Source: Dehalococcoidia bacterium
GTDB lineage: Bacteria; Chloroflexota; Dehalococcoidia; UBA3495
DNA length: 7,189 bases
Direction of reading: 5' to 3'
Assembly: GCA_028822675.1 (NCBI GenBank)
Contig: JAPKDE010000130.1
Coordinates: 1-7,189 of the forward strand
Part shown: positions 7,064-7,189 of the stretch, in pieces
Layout: each line of letters starts with the position of its first letter
Numbering within the stretch: position 1 is the first letter of the stretch
Position numbers and translations under genes: made by a program
Notes under the pieces: model-generated
Told to the model about the DNA's origin: nothing
Seen by the model: only the letters and a program-made list of their open reading frames with translations
The model's database searches: none

Positions 7064-7168
7064 CCCAACTGTCACCCTGAGAGAAGCGAAGGGTCTCGTT
7101 GTTCTGTGGAAAGACTTTTCTGCTGGTAACGATATTCTTCGGCTGTCGCCTCAGAATGACAGGTTGGG
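7064..7168. repeat. Imperfect inverted repeat (REP/MITE-like hairpin)
   Basis: The left arm 7064-7100 and the right arm 7128-7168 are imperfect inverted copies. Shared blocks, read on the plus strand of the left arm and the reverse complement of the right arm, are CCCAAC, TGTCA, CTGAG, CGAAG and TCGTT, with a few mismatches and small gaps. The 27-base centre (7101-7127) has a further weak GAAA/TTTC pairing. The TGTCA-CTGAG-CGAAG wording resembles a widespread intergenic repeat seen in several bacterial phyla, including Chloroflexota; this is from memory and was not searched. It begins 35 bases after the deacetylase stop codon. It could also fold in RNA and protect or end the transcript, but there is no T-run after it, so a classical rho-independent terminator is unlikely. 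The rest of 7030-7189 shows no gene. Confidence 0.7.
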
Positions 7169-7189
7169 CGGGGAGCACGGTTTACGGTG

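Noticed and set aside
7064..7168. Inverted repeat as a CRISPR unit or rho-independent terminator
   Set aside because: There is only one pair of inverted arms, no direct repeats with spacers, and no T-run after the right arm.

Overview
This window is a compact, single-direction stretch of bacterial metabolic genes. Seven genes lie on the plus strand with short gaps, and one of them is interrupted by a stop codon. GC content is moderately high by eye, and Shine-Dalgarno sequences of the AGGAG type precede most starts. The mix of family III CoA-transferases, a crotonase, an amidohydrolase, a metallo-beta-lactamase-fold protein and a PgdA-like deacetylase resembles the catabolic islands of uncultured Chloroflexota (SAR202 / Dehalococcoidia-like lineages). 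The Chloroflexota placement is an inference from gene content and from the style of the repeat at the right end. No marker gene in the window proves it.

Layout. The left part (106-2718) holds an amidohydrolase-2 family TIM-barrel protein, a class I SAM-dependent methyltransferase and an MBL-fold hydrolase. The MBL gene has an in-frame TGA at codon 88, where its relatives usually have glycine. A 118-base gap follows (2719-2836) with a good sigma70-type promoter match. The right part (2837-7029) holds two CaiB/BaiF-type CoA-transferases overlapping by 4 bases, an enoyl-CoA hydratase/isomerase, and a PgdA / cyclic-imide-hydrolase type polysaccharide deacetylase. The last 160 bases have no gene but contain a roughly 105-base imperfect inverted repeat.

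How the genes may work together. The right-hand set fits a route that activates a carboxylic acid by CoA transfer (the CaiB/BaiF pair) and then hydrates or isomerises the acyl-CoA (crotonase). The hydrolases (amidohydrolase, deacetylase/imidase, MBL) could open or deacylate a substrate before it is activated. The substrate cannot be read from the sequence. The most notable point is the asymmetry of the CoA-transferase pair. The upstream subunit has Gln173 where the catalytic Asp of the family is expected, while the downstream subunit keeps Asp177. This suggests a heteromeric enzyme with one catalytic and one structural or substrate-binding subunit.
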